26,073 bases of DNA from a virus. Positions 1-7,639 of this stretch are shown one piece after another. Position 1 is the stretch's first letter, and the number at the start of each line of letters is the position of its first letter. Location: positions 1-26,073 of IMG/VR virus record IMGVR_UViG_3300049847_000240; one strand, written 5' to 3'. A program made the position numbers and the translations under genes. The notes under the pieces were generated by a model. The model did not search any database. It was not told where the DNA came from and was given only the letters and a program-made list of their open reading frames with translations.

Positions 1-655
1 TATTTGGGTTTCGTTCTGCTGTTTTCAATACTGTTTGGACGACTCCGCCCATTTGCGGAGCTGTTAATGTAGTTGCTGCCGCATTTTGCGCAGCTTGTTG
101 GGCATTCATTTGATCTATAATGGCTTGCGATGGCATTTTAAGTGGAGGGTTAGTGGCGCTAACCGCCTGAGAGTAATCTTTTTCAATAATTTCTTTAGTG
201 CCATCTGGCCTTTCAATGGCCATATTTGATGTATTATTACTTCTTTGTCTTGGCGGGATAACAGGAACTTCTTCTTGACGTTTACTTCTGCCGCGCTTAT
301 TAGCTTTAGTAGATGTCACCACCGGATTAATTGTGGGCTGAGTTGGCTGCTGATATGTAGGCCTTTGCGGACCTTGCAATGCGCGAGCAGCTAAAGCCTT
401 TAGTGCTACAATTTCCTCTTCTTCGAAATCTGATTGATAAGAAGCCTCCGTAGGTTCGGGTCTAATACCCAGCAACACCTCTAGGCGGGTCTGAATAAAT
501 TCGCTTATTTCAGACTTAACGGCTTCGACTACTTCTGGACTTGCAGAATCCTCTCCAAAAAGATCGTGATTAAGCAAAGCTTCGTAAAGTTTTGCCTGCT
601 CTATACGTCTCAGAGCCTCGTTAAGTGGATTTGATTTAGGTTTACTGTCTACCAT
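1..655 (-). CDS. Unknown phage protein, C-terminus outside the window
   Basis: The minus frame is open from an ATG at 655 to the left edge, giving at least 218 residues. The N-terminal ~90 residues are charged and helical-looking (starts MVDSKPKSNPLNEALRRIEQ). The middle is Pro/Gln/Asn/Thr-rich with a basic patch (KANKRGRSKRQEE), and the rest is Ala/Gln-rich. No catalytic motif, signal peptide or membrane segment is visible. It is the last visible gene of the minus arm, 40 bp after the RNR stop, and has a sigma70-like promoter of its own directly before the ATG. The AGGAG before the ATG is only one base away, too close for a normal Shine-Dalgarno. I do not recognise the family; the disordered composition would suit a structural or scaffold-like protein, but that is a guess. 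Confidence 0.7.
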   Translation of the reverse strand, partial: MVDSKPKSNPLNEALRRIEQAKLYEALLNHDLFGEDSASPEVVEAVKSEISEFIQTRLEVLLGIRPEPTEASYQSDFEEEEIVALKALAARALQGPQRPTYQQPTQPTINPVVTSTKANKRGRSKRQEEVPVIPPRQRSNNTSNMAIERPDGTKEIIEKDYSQAVSATNPPLKMPSQAIIDQMNAQQAAQNAAATTLTAPQMGGVVQTVLKTAERNPN

Positions 656-690
656 GCTCCTATTATACCTCAAAAACTGTTATTTTGTAA
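656..690 (-). promoter_or_regulatory. Sigma70-like promoter, -10 box six bases before the start codon
   Basis: Read on the minus strand: a -35-like TTACAA (690-685), a 17-base spacer, a perfect TATAAT (667-662), then six bases (AGGAGC) and the ATG at 655. With usual spacing transcription would begin at or within a base or two of the ATG, giving a leaderless or nearly leaderless message. This promoter would let the 1-655 gene be expressed apart from the RNR operon. Confidence 0.5.
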
Positions 691-695
691 CTAAA

Positions 696-2711
696 TCATA
701 CAAGTTCACACTTGTCGCCAGCACAAGCGTACGATTTAGCCCCTTCCGTAGCGTCTTCCATCTCAAATTGAGACAATTGTGAATAATCTATCTCTTTGAA
801 ATTCTTAAGTAATTCTTCATACTCTTCTTTTGTTACCGCTTCGTATGGCGCTTGTTCGTATTTGTGGTTCTCTAGGGGCAAGAAGGCGATTCCGTTGACA
901 ATATCCCAATTTTTATATACCCAGTTGCCAACTTCGAACCATTCATCGTCTTTAACGTAAACAGTAATTGACGCATTGTGTTCACACCAATTTGTTTGAA
1001 CTTTCTTGTACCACTCAAGCTGCTCTAATGCACTGACTTTATCTGCAGTGATTGCATTTTTAGGAGCTTTACATGGAAACGACACTACCCAGGTATTTAC
1101 CTTTTCTTCGGTCCACTCTATGCCTGCGTCAAATATCGGTGAAATAGACTTAGCCTTAAGCATTGCTGAATTAGCATGCGCTGAAGGAGATAAAGGCTCT
1201 AGAACCTTAGCGAGTTCGGCTTGATATGCCTTCTCTGCTTTTGCCCAATCCTTCTTACGTTGGCCATTCTCAGGCGAAATAGAGATCTTCTGTGCTTTAA
1301 GCATCTTTAGTAGCGGATCTGTAGAGCTGATTCTATAACGCCTAATGTAATATTTAGCAAATCGTGGATGAAGTCCAGAGGCAGAGTCCACTAGCTGAGA
1401 GACGGTACCGCTCGGCTTAACGCATGTGATAGCAGCAGGCATGTTGATACCCATAATGTGAGAGGCCTTTCTAGCGACTTTAATTGCACGAGACTTCAAC
1501 ACCCTTAATGCTTCTGGAGTAAGAATAGCAGGAGCGTCCTGTTGACCTGTTAGAGATACCCCTAAGAGTCTCTCTTCTTCACAATTCTCTTTCCATTTCG
1601 GATTCAAATAAGGAAAGTGAGTAAAAGTAGATTGAATAACTCCAATCCATGTAGCCGTCTCCACCTTGTCTAATAGCTCATCAAGATCATCTTCTGGCCT
1701 AACTACTATTTCAGACAGGTTGCAGAACTGCATATCTCTTAACTGAATTTCTCCGCAAGGATTAGTTCCTTCGATTAAGGCTGCATTTCTTCTACTGGGA
1801 GCAACTTTCCTAGCAGCTTCTAGATTAAATATTCCTCGCTCTCCTGTTCCAGACGATGCCAATGCCGACCATTCCTTAAGAAAATCGACTGCAGACGGTT
1901 TCGTTTCGTAAACGGCGGAATTGTTTGACATCCAGCGTTTCACTGGGAAATCTCCGGTTTTAGCTCCACGCATGACATCATCGTTTAGGTCTGATAGGCT
2001 AATTTCAGAAGATCTGCGTACGCCGCCTACTACAACGATTTCTGCTACCTGGCATTGGATATCATGACCTTCAAGGGAAGTAAGTTTCCTGCCACGCGCC
2101 TTGTAAAATACGTCTCTAATAAATGAATGTAATGCAATGAGCGGAGCTGGTCCAGACGCTCTACCTCCCATAGTTTTAAGCCTTGAGCCTTCTGGTCTAA
2201 TAAGGTGATATGCCATCTTCAAGTCAAGTCCTGCGTATAAACTAATCACTAAGGCCTTTGTACTATTGGCCCATCCTGCTTTAGAATCTTCAACTACATG
2301 CGTAGCGTCTGAATACTGAATAACGGCAGGAACTTCCGGCAATTGCGAAATACTTGATTGCCTCACGCTGAAGCCGTATCCAGTGCCACACATAAGGATA
2401 TAAAGAGATTCTGCGAAGGCTACGGTTGCACTCAGCTTCTGAAATGAACAGTTGTACATTGTGGTATTATCAGCTTCTGCTGCTGAACCAGCGGCCCACA
2501 TAGCTCTCATTGACGGCATTACTTCGAATGCCAACATGCGTTGGCGCATTTTGTTGACAACCTTTTCTGGTATAGTATCTTTTCTGTGCTTTAAAACGAA
2601 AGTGATGTATCGTTCAACAGTTTCAGGCCAAGTCTCGCGCCGACCGAGTTCGTCAATCCACCTAGAGTAAGTGCGTATGTATACGAATTCTGCCGCGTTA
2701 TTGCGAAACAT
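696..2711 (-). CDS. nrdJ: Adenosylcobalamin-dependent (class II) ribonucleoside-triphosphate reductase
   Basis: Reduces ribonucleotides to deoxyribonucleotides using B12, supplying precursors for phage DNA synthesis. The 671-residue protein matches the monomeric Lactobacillus leichmannii-type RTPR family. Its N-terminus carries RTYSRW and RRETWPETVERY (residues 13-35). The first redox Cys is C88 (MYNCSF). The active-site block GTNPCGEIQL gives N317, thiyl-radical C319 and E321; C330 (QFCNL) lies 11 residues on, the same spacing as C408/C419 in RTPR. The tail ends with C663-x4-C668, matching the C731/C736 dithiol. It is a little shorter than the ~740-residue reference, so some family loops are trimmed. 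The start is supported by AGGAGG five bases before the ATG. It follows the resolvase gene by 27 bp, probably in the same transcript. All catalytic residues are present. Confidence 0.95.
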   Translation of the reverse strand: MFRNNAAEFVYIRTYSRWIDELGRRETWPETVERYITFVLKHRKDTIPEKVVNKMRQRMLAFEVMPSMRAMWAAGSAAEADNTTMYNCSFQKLSATVAFAESLYILMCGTGYGFSVRQSSISQLPEVPAVIQYSDATHVVEDSKAGWANSTKALVISLYAGLDLKMAYHLIRPEGSRLKTMGGRASGPAPLIALHSFIRDVFYKARGRKLTSLEGHDIQCQVAEIVVVGGVRRSSEISLSDLNDDVMRGAKTGDFPVKRWMSNNSAVYETKPSAVDFLKEWSALASSGTGERGIFNLEAARKVAPSRRNAALIEGTNPCGEIQLRDMQFCNLSEIVVRPEDDLDELLDKVETATWIGVIQSTFTHFPYLNPKWKENCEEERLLGVSLTGQQDAPAILTPEALRVLKSRAIKVARKASHIMGINMPAAITCVKPSGTVSQLVDSASGLHPRFAKYYIRRYRISSTDPLLKMLKAQKISISPENGQRKKDWAKAEKAYQAELAKVLEPLSPSAHANSAMLKAKSISPIFDAGIEWTEEKVNTWVVSFPCKAPKNAITADKVSALEQLEWYKKVQTNWCEHNASITVYVKDDEWFEVGNWVYKNWDIVNGIAFLPLENHKYEQAPYEAVTKEEYEELLKNFKEIDYSQLSQFEMEDATEGAKSYACAGDKCELV

Positions 2712-2738
2712 GAAAGCCTCCTGATGATTAATTTGATT

Positions 2739-3329
2739 TTATTCGATAATTTTTTCGATAGCATCGGATTGAACTTTTTGCTTAACAGATGTGTGGTATC
2801 CGAAAGTAGCAATGGCGATTGCGTCTGCAATGTCGTGATCTTTTTTAAGTAACTGTAGTCCATATTTTTCATTCGCCCAAGTGACAACTAAATGTTTCGG
2901 AGTTATCTTACCGCGCTTAGTTTTTAGTTTAACATCTTTATTATGTTTTCGCTGCTCTTTCGTCAATTTTATTTGTAAAATAGATCTCCATTTTGACGTG
3001 TCAACATAAGCAAGATTAGGAATATAATTCTGAAAATTTTTTATTATGTCGTACAAGAAAGCGAAGTGTATGAATTCTAACTCTTTTTGCGAAGAGCGAA
3101 ATCTTCCAGCGTTCGTTTGTTCTGCAAATACTTTATCTGGAACTACTTCTGCGATTTTATCCATCAGATTGCTAGATATTTTGCAGGCATTCCGCACTGC
3201 ATTGATGTCATCAATTTCTTCTGGATTGTAGATTTTACTTGGCTTGATTAAGCCATAAGATATGAGTTTGCCATCTTCGATGACGGCAAACCCAGTTTTT
3301 GAGCTAATATCGAATGCAAGGACACGCAT
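2739..3329 (-). CDS. RuvC-like Holliday junction resolvase
   Basis: Predicted RNase H-fold nuclease that would resolve branched DNA before packaging. The 196-residue protein begins MRVLAFDISSKTGFAV, with the first acidic residue D7 in the usual beta-1 position. The second acid is in VFAEQTNAGR (about E69). The C-terminal acidic cluster is KKDHDIADAIAIA (about residues 163-175), typical of RuvC-type enzymes. Basic residues are dense at 120-150 (KEQRKHNK, KLKTKRGK), which suits DNA binding. The start overlaps the stop of the upstream gene as TAATG, with AAAGG four bases before it, so the two are translationally coupled. It lies between a coiled-coil protein and the RNR. The fold call is firm; the exact substrate is inferred. 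Confidence 0.8.
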   Translation of the reverse strand: MRVLAFDISSKTGFAVIEDGKLISYGLIKPSKIYNPEEIDDINAVRNACKISSNLMDKIAEVVPDKVFAEQTNAGRFRSSQKELEFIHFAFLYDIIKNFQNYIPNLAYVDTSKWRSILQIKLTKEQRKHNKDVKLKTKRGKITPKHLVVTWANEKYGLQLLKKDHDIADAIAIATFGYHTSVKQKVQSDAIEKIIE

Positions 3330-3622
3330 TAAGCCTTTCCGCGCTCTTGCAGAACCTGGATAACAAATTGGCGCTTGAGCTTTAGCGCCGTGAAGATTTC
3401 TCTGTAAACCTTACCCGCTTCCTTTGCCTGCTCTTGCTTGCTTTTTAGATCAGAATCTTTAGACTTTGCGTCTTCAGTTTCCGTCTGCTGCTTAGCCATT
3501 TCACTCAACTTTAAATTAAGTTGCTCCTGAGATAAAGCGTAAACCTCTGATGTGAAGTTTTTATCAATGTCGTTAATCTTATCATATAGGGTTTTTGGAC
3601 CCTTACGCGCTTTTCTTGCCAT
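3329..3622 (-). CDS. Small basic coiled-coil protein, unknown function
   Basis: A 97-residue, strongly charged protein, probably almost all helix. It has a basic N-terminus (MARKARKGPKTLYDKIND) and a long Lys/Glu/Gln-rich stretch at residues 35-75 that looks like a coiled coil. It ends with KLKRQFVIQVLQERGKA. No known domain is visible. AAGGGTGA before the ATG supports the start, and its TAA overlaps the resolvase ATG (TAATG). Only three bases separate it from the gene upstream. Coupling to the resolvase suggests a role in DNA metabolism or structure, but nothing in the sequence proves it. Confidence 0.75.
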   Translation of the reverse strand: MARKARKGPKTLYDKINDIDKNFTSEVYALSQEQLNLKLSEMAKQQTETEDAKSKDSDLKSKQEQAKEAGKVYREIFTALKLKRQFVIQVLQERGKA

Positions 3623-3625
3623 AAA

Positions 3626-3961
3626 TCACCCTTTGCTTTCTGCAACAACTTCGGCAGTAGCTTCTTTAGCTTCGGCCTTAGTCTCTTCTTCCTTAGCTTC
3701 TATCTTGGCGGTCTCGGAAGCAGTTTTTTCTGCCTGCAATGCTTGCTGCGCTGCATCCATCGCAAAAATAGCGCCTTTCAACTGCTCGCGTTTATTAGCA
3801 AGCTGCTGTAATTGCTCGGAAAGTTGCTGAGCAGTAACATTGTCGCGCTGTAGTTCTTCTGCAAATTGCCTACGCAATGATTGCAATGGCGACTGCTCCT
3901 TCTTTTGCTCAGCCTGATTTGAATCGGCTGCTTTAGCGGCCTGTTCTTTATTCTCGGTCAT
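3626..3961 (-). CDS. Ala/Glu/Gln-rich helical protein, unknown function
   Basis: A 111-residue low-complexity helical protein. The centre (residues 25-80) has coiled-coil composition, for example AEELQRDNVTAQQLSEQLQQ. The tail (80-111) is an Ala/Glu/Lys run and is likely disordered. No enzyme motif or membrane segment is present. The start is well supported: AAGGAGG lies six bases before the ATG, and an extended -10 promoter and a small leader hairpin sit just upstream. It precedes the other small coiled-coil protein by three bases. Function cannot be assigned. Confidence 0.75.
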   Translation of the reverse strand: MTENKEQAAKAADSNQAEQKKEQSPLQSLRRQFAEELQRDNVTAQQLSEQLQQLANKREQLKGAIFAMDAAQQALQAEKTASETAKIEAKEEETKAEAKEATAEVVAESKG

Positions 3962-3972
3962 AAATCCTCCTT

Positions 3973-3993
3973 AAGGGTTTGTTATCCACCCTT
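3973..3993 (-). repeat. Leader hairpin before the ribosome site
   Basis: A perfect 6-bp inverted repeat (AAGGGT and ACCCTT) with a nine-base loop. On the minus strand it falls between the TATAAT at 3999-3994 and the AAGGAGG site of the 3626-3961 gene. No T tract follows, so it does not look like a terminator. It could stabilise the 5' end of the transcript or be a protein site. Confidence 0.45.
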
Positions 3994-4002
3994 ATTATAC
4001 CA
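3994..4002 (-). promoter_or_regulatory. Extended -10 promoter candidate
   Basis: The minus strand reads TGGTATAAT, a perfect -10 with the TGn extension. It overlaps the stop codon of the gene upstream. The -35 region is weak (GGACAA with an 18-base spacer). The predicted start near 3987 would give a leader of about 26 bases containing a hairpin and a strong Shine-Dalgarno for the gene starting at 3961. Confidence 0.45.
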
Positions 4003-4435
4003 TCTTTTCAGGTTCATTTGTCCAAAAAATATCTGCATCTATAAATTCTTCGTCAGATACGATAGAAGTAACGGCGCGGATGCCAGGTATATTGAAGCTG
4101 GTATGTCGCATCTCTAAATCTCTCACATAAGCTAGAATGTCCGTAAATGTAGTTTCTAGCCTTTTCACGCTGGATATGTCTATATCTTCTCCGCGAGCAA
4201 CTAATTGGGCATATAGGTTCACGTCGGTCTTGCGACAAAATACGCGCATAATGCCAGAAATGTTGGCTCCTTCAGGAGGGTGTTCGAGGTACGCCTTGTA
4301 ATTCTGATCTTCAGGATTTGCCTTAACTAGACAAATGTAGAAATTGCCATTATTGACCATTAATTTGAATAAATCTGGATAGACTGCTTGTAATTTAAAA
4401 TAGTCGTTATTCCAAAACATAAGAATCTCGACCAT
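3995..4435 (-). CDS. Hypothetical protein overlapping the SbcC-like gene
   Basis: A 146-residue acidic protein of mixed alpha/beta character with no motif I recognise. Visible segments are FKLMVNNGNFYICLVKANPED (split here by a likely turn), a central VFCRKTDVNLYAQLVARGED helix-type stretch, and an acidic end FIDADIFWTNEPEKMV. Its start lies 29 bp inside the end of the SbcC-like gene; a second in-frame ATG at 4420 would still overlap by 14 bp. GAGG nine bases before the first ATG slightly favours 4435. Overlap with the SbcC gene suggests coupled expression and possibly a recombination accessory role, which is inference only. Confidence 0.7.
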   Translation of the reverse strand: MVEILMFWNNDYFKLQAVYPDLFKLMVNNGNFYICLVKANPEDQNYKAYLEHPPEGANISGIMRVFCRKTDVNLYAQLVARGEDIDISSVKRLETTFTDILAYVRDLEMRHTSFNIPGIRAVTSIVSDEEFIDADIFWTNEPEKMV

Positions 4436-6095
4436 TATACCGAACCTCTATAGTCTTTGCGAAACCTTCCTTAATTTCGGTCGCATGGTCGATAATAAAT
4501 ACAAGACCTCTAACTTTCTGTCTGATCATACTTAACGCAGCGTGTTTTTCTTCTACGCCAAACCCCTCCATAGCTTCATCCAGTGCAATCCAATTTAGTG
4601 GACTTCCAGACCTAGATCTTATGGCTTCTGCATAGGCCAGGTCGGCGCATAGCTCTAAACTACACTGCTGACCGCCACTAAGCGACTTAAACGACACTTC
4701 TTGGGTATTTTTGTATATTTTTGTGGATATCTCTTTCTTAGAAGTACCCTTAGTCTTAGTTACGGTTGTGGATGAAAGCGAAACGGTAAGGTGCGATACG
4801 TTCGGTAAAAACCCAATCATATCGTTCACCTTCCCTTCTATCTCTTTTAATATCTCATCAAAGATTGAGCCGAGAAAGCCGTTTCTGCCAAGAATATTGA
4901 CGCAATGGTTCAAAACCGTCAAGCGTTCTTTCTTTAAATCTACTTCCAACTTTCTTAGTTCAATATCGCGATTTGTATTTTTATATCGCTTCTTCTTACT
5001 TTGCAATCCTGCCGCAACGGCCTGTGCGCTGGAAAATGCGGCTTGCGCATCTCTAATTGGCGCAGAGCATTGACCTATTTTCATTTGAATATCAGCAACC
5101 GCTTGCCTTACGACAGGTAAATTGTCGACCATAAGCTGTGCGCTTTTTATAAGCTGAATGTTCGACTCGAATCTTTTTAAGCAGTCGGCCAAGTAATTCT
5201 CAACGCCCTCTTTTGAGGATTGGTTATTATGCCACTCTTGTGAACACGTAGGGCATAAATTAGCCTTCATAGTCTCAAGCTGCTGCTTAGACTGCATTAT
5301 TGACGTCCGAAGCGATGCGTTGTCATTTTGAGCTAATCGCAATTGAGTCTCTGCAGTTGTAAATTTCTGTAATTCCGTTTGGGCGACTTGCAACTCTTGC
5401 TGAAGGCCTTGTAGCACTTCGGCTCCGCCACTATTTAACCTTAACCTTGCTGATTCGACCGCGTCGTCTGCAGCTTTCATTTCAGCATCGCTTACGTTAT
5501 CGGATTCACTCATCATAGACTTCATTGTCTGAATCTGGCCCTCAGAATACGCCAAAGAAGAGGTTAGGTCTGCCTGCTCTTTATAGTATGCGTCATACAA
5601 GGCTTCGAATTTGTCTAGCTGCAAAAGTTGCGACAGAAATTCCTTCTTCTGAGAATCTGTACTGTTAATGAATTTGCCTCGCGATCTCTGTTCGCGGTAC
5701 GTCAAATCTTTTACGAGTTCTAGATCAGTCTGCAAGATTTCTCGCAGCTTCTCTTTAGCTCCCTTGACCATCCCCTCGTAAGGGGTTCCATTGATGACTA
5801 AAGAAAGTTTTGGATCTCTTGTGGCCACATATTCATTAGTGCCGTCAGTTAGCGTCAATTCTACGAACAGTTTCTTTGCGTTCCAGTTTTTTAAATCTGT
5901 TGCAGGTAGATCGCAGATATCTAAAGCGAACGCCATGGCCATTAAAATTGATGACTTGCCGCTTCCAGAAGAAACTTCACTGCCTTCCCATTTACCGGAT
6001 ATTAGAACCATACCAGAATCAGGGAATACGATCTCGACTCTGTCTTTAAAAGACCTAAATCCTTCAATCTTGAGCGCCTTTGGTCGAATTGCCAT
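4407..6095 (-). CDS. SbcC/Rad50-like ATPase with zinc hook (T4 gp46-type)
   Basis: ATPase half of an Mre11-Rad50-type nuclease complex for DNA end processing and recombination. The 562-residue protein shows all family elements in order: Walker A loop ending SGSGKSS (residues 43-49) within a lengthened loop, coiled coil from about 160 to 275, a zinc hook CPTC (281-284), a returning coiled coil to about 395, the ABC signature LSGGQQ (472-477), Walker B WIALDE (D506, E507) and the His switch IIDHAT (H537). The arms are short compared with cellular SbcC (~1000 residues), as is normal for phage gp46 proteins. GGAAGGA lies before the ATG, and the start overlaps the aminotransferase stop as TAATG. 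Its nuclease partner is encoded on the other strand at 13438-14457. Confidence 0.92.
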   Translation of the reverse strand: MAIRPKALKIEGFRSFKDRVEIVFPDSGMVLISGKWEGSEVSSGSGKSSILMAMAFALDICDLPATDLKNWNAKKLFVELTLTDGTNEYVATRDPKLSLVINGTPYEGMVKGAKEKLREILQTDLELVKDLTYREQRSRGKFINSTDSQKKEFLSQLLQLDKFEALYDAYYKEQADLTSSLAYSEGQIQTMKSMMSESDNVSDAEMKAADDAVESARLRLNSGGAEVLQGLQQELQVAQTELQKFTTAETQLRLAQNDNASLRTSIMQSKQQLETMKANLCPTCSQEWHNNQSSKEGVENYLADCLKRFESNIQLIKSAQLMVDNLPVVRQAVADIQMKIGQCSAPIRDAQAAFSSAQAVAAGLQSKKKRYKNTNRDIELRKLEVDLKKERLTVLNHCVNILGRNGFLGSIFDEILKEIEGKVNDMIGFLPNVSHLTVSLSSTTVTKTKGTSKKEISTKIYKNTQEVSFKSLSGGQQCSLELCADLAYAEAIRSRSGSPLNWIALDEAMEGFGVEEKHAALSMIRQKVRGLVFIIDHATEIKEGFAKTIEVRYNGRDSYVLE

Positions 6096-7153
6096 TACGA
6101 CATCCTTCCAACTAAGGCAGCGAACGTAGATGTGGCCGATCCCATACTTAATCTAAAGTAATTTGTAAACTGATCGCCAAATGCCTCACCGCGTAAAACC
6201 TTAAGGCCTAATTCCTTTTCAATCTCGTCAGCAGTTACTCCGTCATCTAATTTACACCATGCAAACATGCCACTATTGTTAGTGATAGTGAACTTATTTT
6301 TGGTTGCCAATTTTGATATAGCAGACCATCTACCGTCAAGTTCATGTTTAGCGTAATCAAAACAGCTAGTAAAGCTATCTTTCTGCAAACGCAAGGTCGT
6401 ATCTAGGACAATGTAAGCTCTCTGCTGTGCCTCTTCGCTTACTCCAGAGGTCGTTAGCTCTACGTACTGACGCATTTTTCCTGCCACTTCAGGGTTCTTA
6501 ACAAGCGCCCATCCTAATCGAGTGCCTGCATGACCAGTAGCTTTGGCAAGTCCAAAAATCATAATCTGCTCTGCGGCTTTGTACACTTTAGAGTACTGCG
6601 GCCAATTGTAGCAAAGATCATGTATCTTCCATTTTATTCCCATGCCGTAAGGTCTTTCGTTTATGGAATTGTCTGGATTATTTGGCTTAACGACAAGTTC
6701 GCATGAATCTCCTTCAATATACTGAGATACTCTCGGCAAGATCATATGTGAATTAGCTGCGATTCCGTGTCTGAGTAAAAATTTAATTCTAGGCCAGCAC
6801 GGAGTATTGTAAGTAATATGTGGCGCTACGTCGCTCATGGCATATGCTGCTGCAGCTACGAGCTGGCTGGCACCATTACCAAGAATAATTGCATATCCGC
6901 TAGTTTCGGCATTGCCGCACTGCTTATGAACGTCTGCAATAGCATGTTTGAGCTTCTCATTATTTTGAGCGTAGTTATAAGACATTCTTTCGTTCGGATG
7001 CATTTTAAGCATGCCCATGGCACCGTTGTAATATTTCGCAACGGTATCCCAGTACTCTTGCATGAAGATTGGATTTCCAATCGTCAAGTCAAGTTCACTC
7101 CTCTGGTTCTGAGGAGCCTTCAGTTTCTGCGGTGTGCTTGTCTGCTCGTTCAT
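6095..7153 (-). CDS. Alliinase/TAA1-type PLP-dependent enzyme (fold type I)
   Basis: A 352-residue fold type I PLP enzyme whose conserved blocks match the alliinase C-terminal domain family, which includes plant alliinase and tryptophan aminotransferase TAA1. Seen in order: LTIGNPIFMQEYW (24-35), a MSYNYAQNN block (57-65), GNAETSGYAIILGNGASQLV (80-99, cofactor phosphate loop), KPNNPD (156-161), HDLCYNWPQY (178-187, cofactor-contacting D179 and Y182), the Schiff-base block GLAKATGHAGTRLGW (201-215; K204, R212), SGVSEEAQQRA (236-246) and the carboxylate-binding YFRLSMG (R334). All expected catalytic residues are present, so it is probably active. Substrate is unknown: aminotransferase, C-S lyase or an amino-acid-based modification step are all possible. 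It overlaps the zinc-ribbon gene by 59 bp and the SbcC start by TAATG. Confidence 0.85.
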   Translation of the reverse strand: MNEQTSTPQKLKAPQNQRSELDLTIGNPIFMQEYWDTVAKYYNGAMGMLKMHPNERMSYNYAQNNEKLKHAIADVHKQCGNAETSGYAIILGNGASQLVAAAAYAMSDVAPHITYNTPCWPRIKFLLRHGIAANSHMILPRVSQYIEGDSCELVVKPNNPDNSINERPYGMGIKWKIHDLCYNWPQYSKVYKAAEQIMIFGLAKATGHAGTRLGWALVKNPEVAGKMRQYVELTTSGVSEEAQQRAYIVLDTTLRLQKDSFTSCFDYAKHELDGRWSAISKLATKNKFTITNNSGMFAWCKLDDGVTADEIEKELGLKVLRGEAFGDQFTNYFRLSMGSATSTFAALVGRMS

Positions 7154-7358
7154 TCATTATCTCTTCAATGTTGTGGAGTCGCTCTACAGCTCGTCCCATT
7201 AATCCATTATCAAGTCGCTCAACTATTTGAGTCGTACCCATCTTTATTATAGCACAAGACTCCGTACCACAGGTAGGGCAATTCTGTTTCGGAGTCCTCT
7301 TTTCTAGCGTTAAGCGAAAGGGACCGTGTACCGGACATTTGTACGAAAACCATGCCAT
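7095..7358 (-). CDS. Small zinc-ribbon protein
   Basis: An 87-residue protein with an N-terminal metal site: C8-x2-H11 in YKCPVHGPF and C27-x2-C30 in NCPTCGTES, an FmdB-like ribbon arrangement. It is followed by a helical segment (VERLDNGLMGRAVERLHNI) and an acidic tail. Small ribbons of this type are common in phage genomes and usually have no known role; nucleic acid or protein binding is plausible. GAGG six bases before the ATG supports the start, and the start overlaps the upstream stop as TAATG. The last 20 codons overlap the start of the PLP enzyme gene in another frame. Confidence 0.75.
   Translation of the reverse strand: MAWFSYKCPVHGPFRLTLEKRTPKQNCPTCGTESCAIIKMGTTQIVERLDNGLMGRAVERLHNIEEIMNERADKHTAETEGSSEPEE
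7246..7254 (-). promoter_or_regulatory. Possible internal extended -10 promoter
   Basis: The minus strand reads TGCTATAAT inside the zinc-ribbon gene, about 90 bases before the PLP enzyme ATG. The -35 region is poor. It could drive the PLP enzyme and SbcC genes separately, but it lies in coding sequence and may be chance. Confidence 0.25.
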
Positions 7359-7639
7359 TAAAACCTCGTGGCCGCTTCAAGATCTTTGCGATACTGTTCA
7401 GAACGAGTTTTGCAGTCCGCCATAAAAGCCTTCTTCAGGTCAGATATGGTTTTAGAAGGTCTTGTTTCATCGAAATGGATGACTTCCGCGCAACCAGTGA
7501 AATATGACTTCTCGGCTGAAAAGTAATAATTCTGTTGCAGGATATCGAATACTCGACCGTCATTGTTGCCAATAGCAAGAAGCATATATACGACATACAC
7601 TGCGAATGCTCCATAGGCTATATGGTAAATCTTATTCAC
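7358..7639 (-). CDS. Small membrane-anchored protein, unknown
   Basis: A 93-residue protein with one hydrophobic segment near the N-terminus (residues about 5-23, IAYGAFAVYVVYMLLAIG). A soluble tail of ~70 residues follows, with two Cys (CAEV and DCKT). It is likely a single-pass inner membrane protein or an uncleaved signal anchor. The start is a GTG at 7639 with GGAG six bases before it, overlapping the chaperonin stop by 8 bp. Its stop overlaps the next ATG (TAATG). It does not look like a holin (one membrane segment, long soluble tail), although small membrane proteins of phages are diverse. Function unknown. Confidence 0.7.
   Translation of the reverse strand: MNKIYHIAYGAFAVYVVYMLLAIGNNDGRVFDILQQNYYFSAEKSYFTGCAEVIHFDETRPSKTISDLKKAFMADCKTRSEQYRKDLEAATRF

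Noticed and set aside
2591-2887. Minus-strand 98-residue frame across the RNR/resolvase junction
   Set aside because: It overlaps two strongly supported genes in another frame and has no recognisable product.
7358-7639. Small membrane protein as a holin
   Set aside because: One membrane segment with a 70-residue soluble tail, and no lysis genes nearby.
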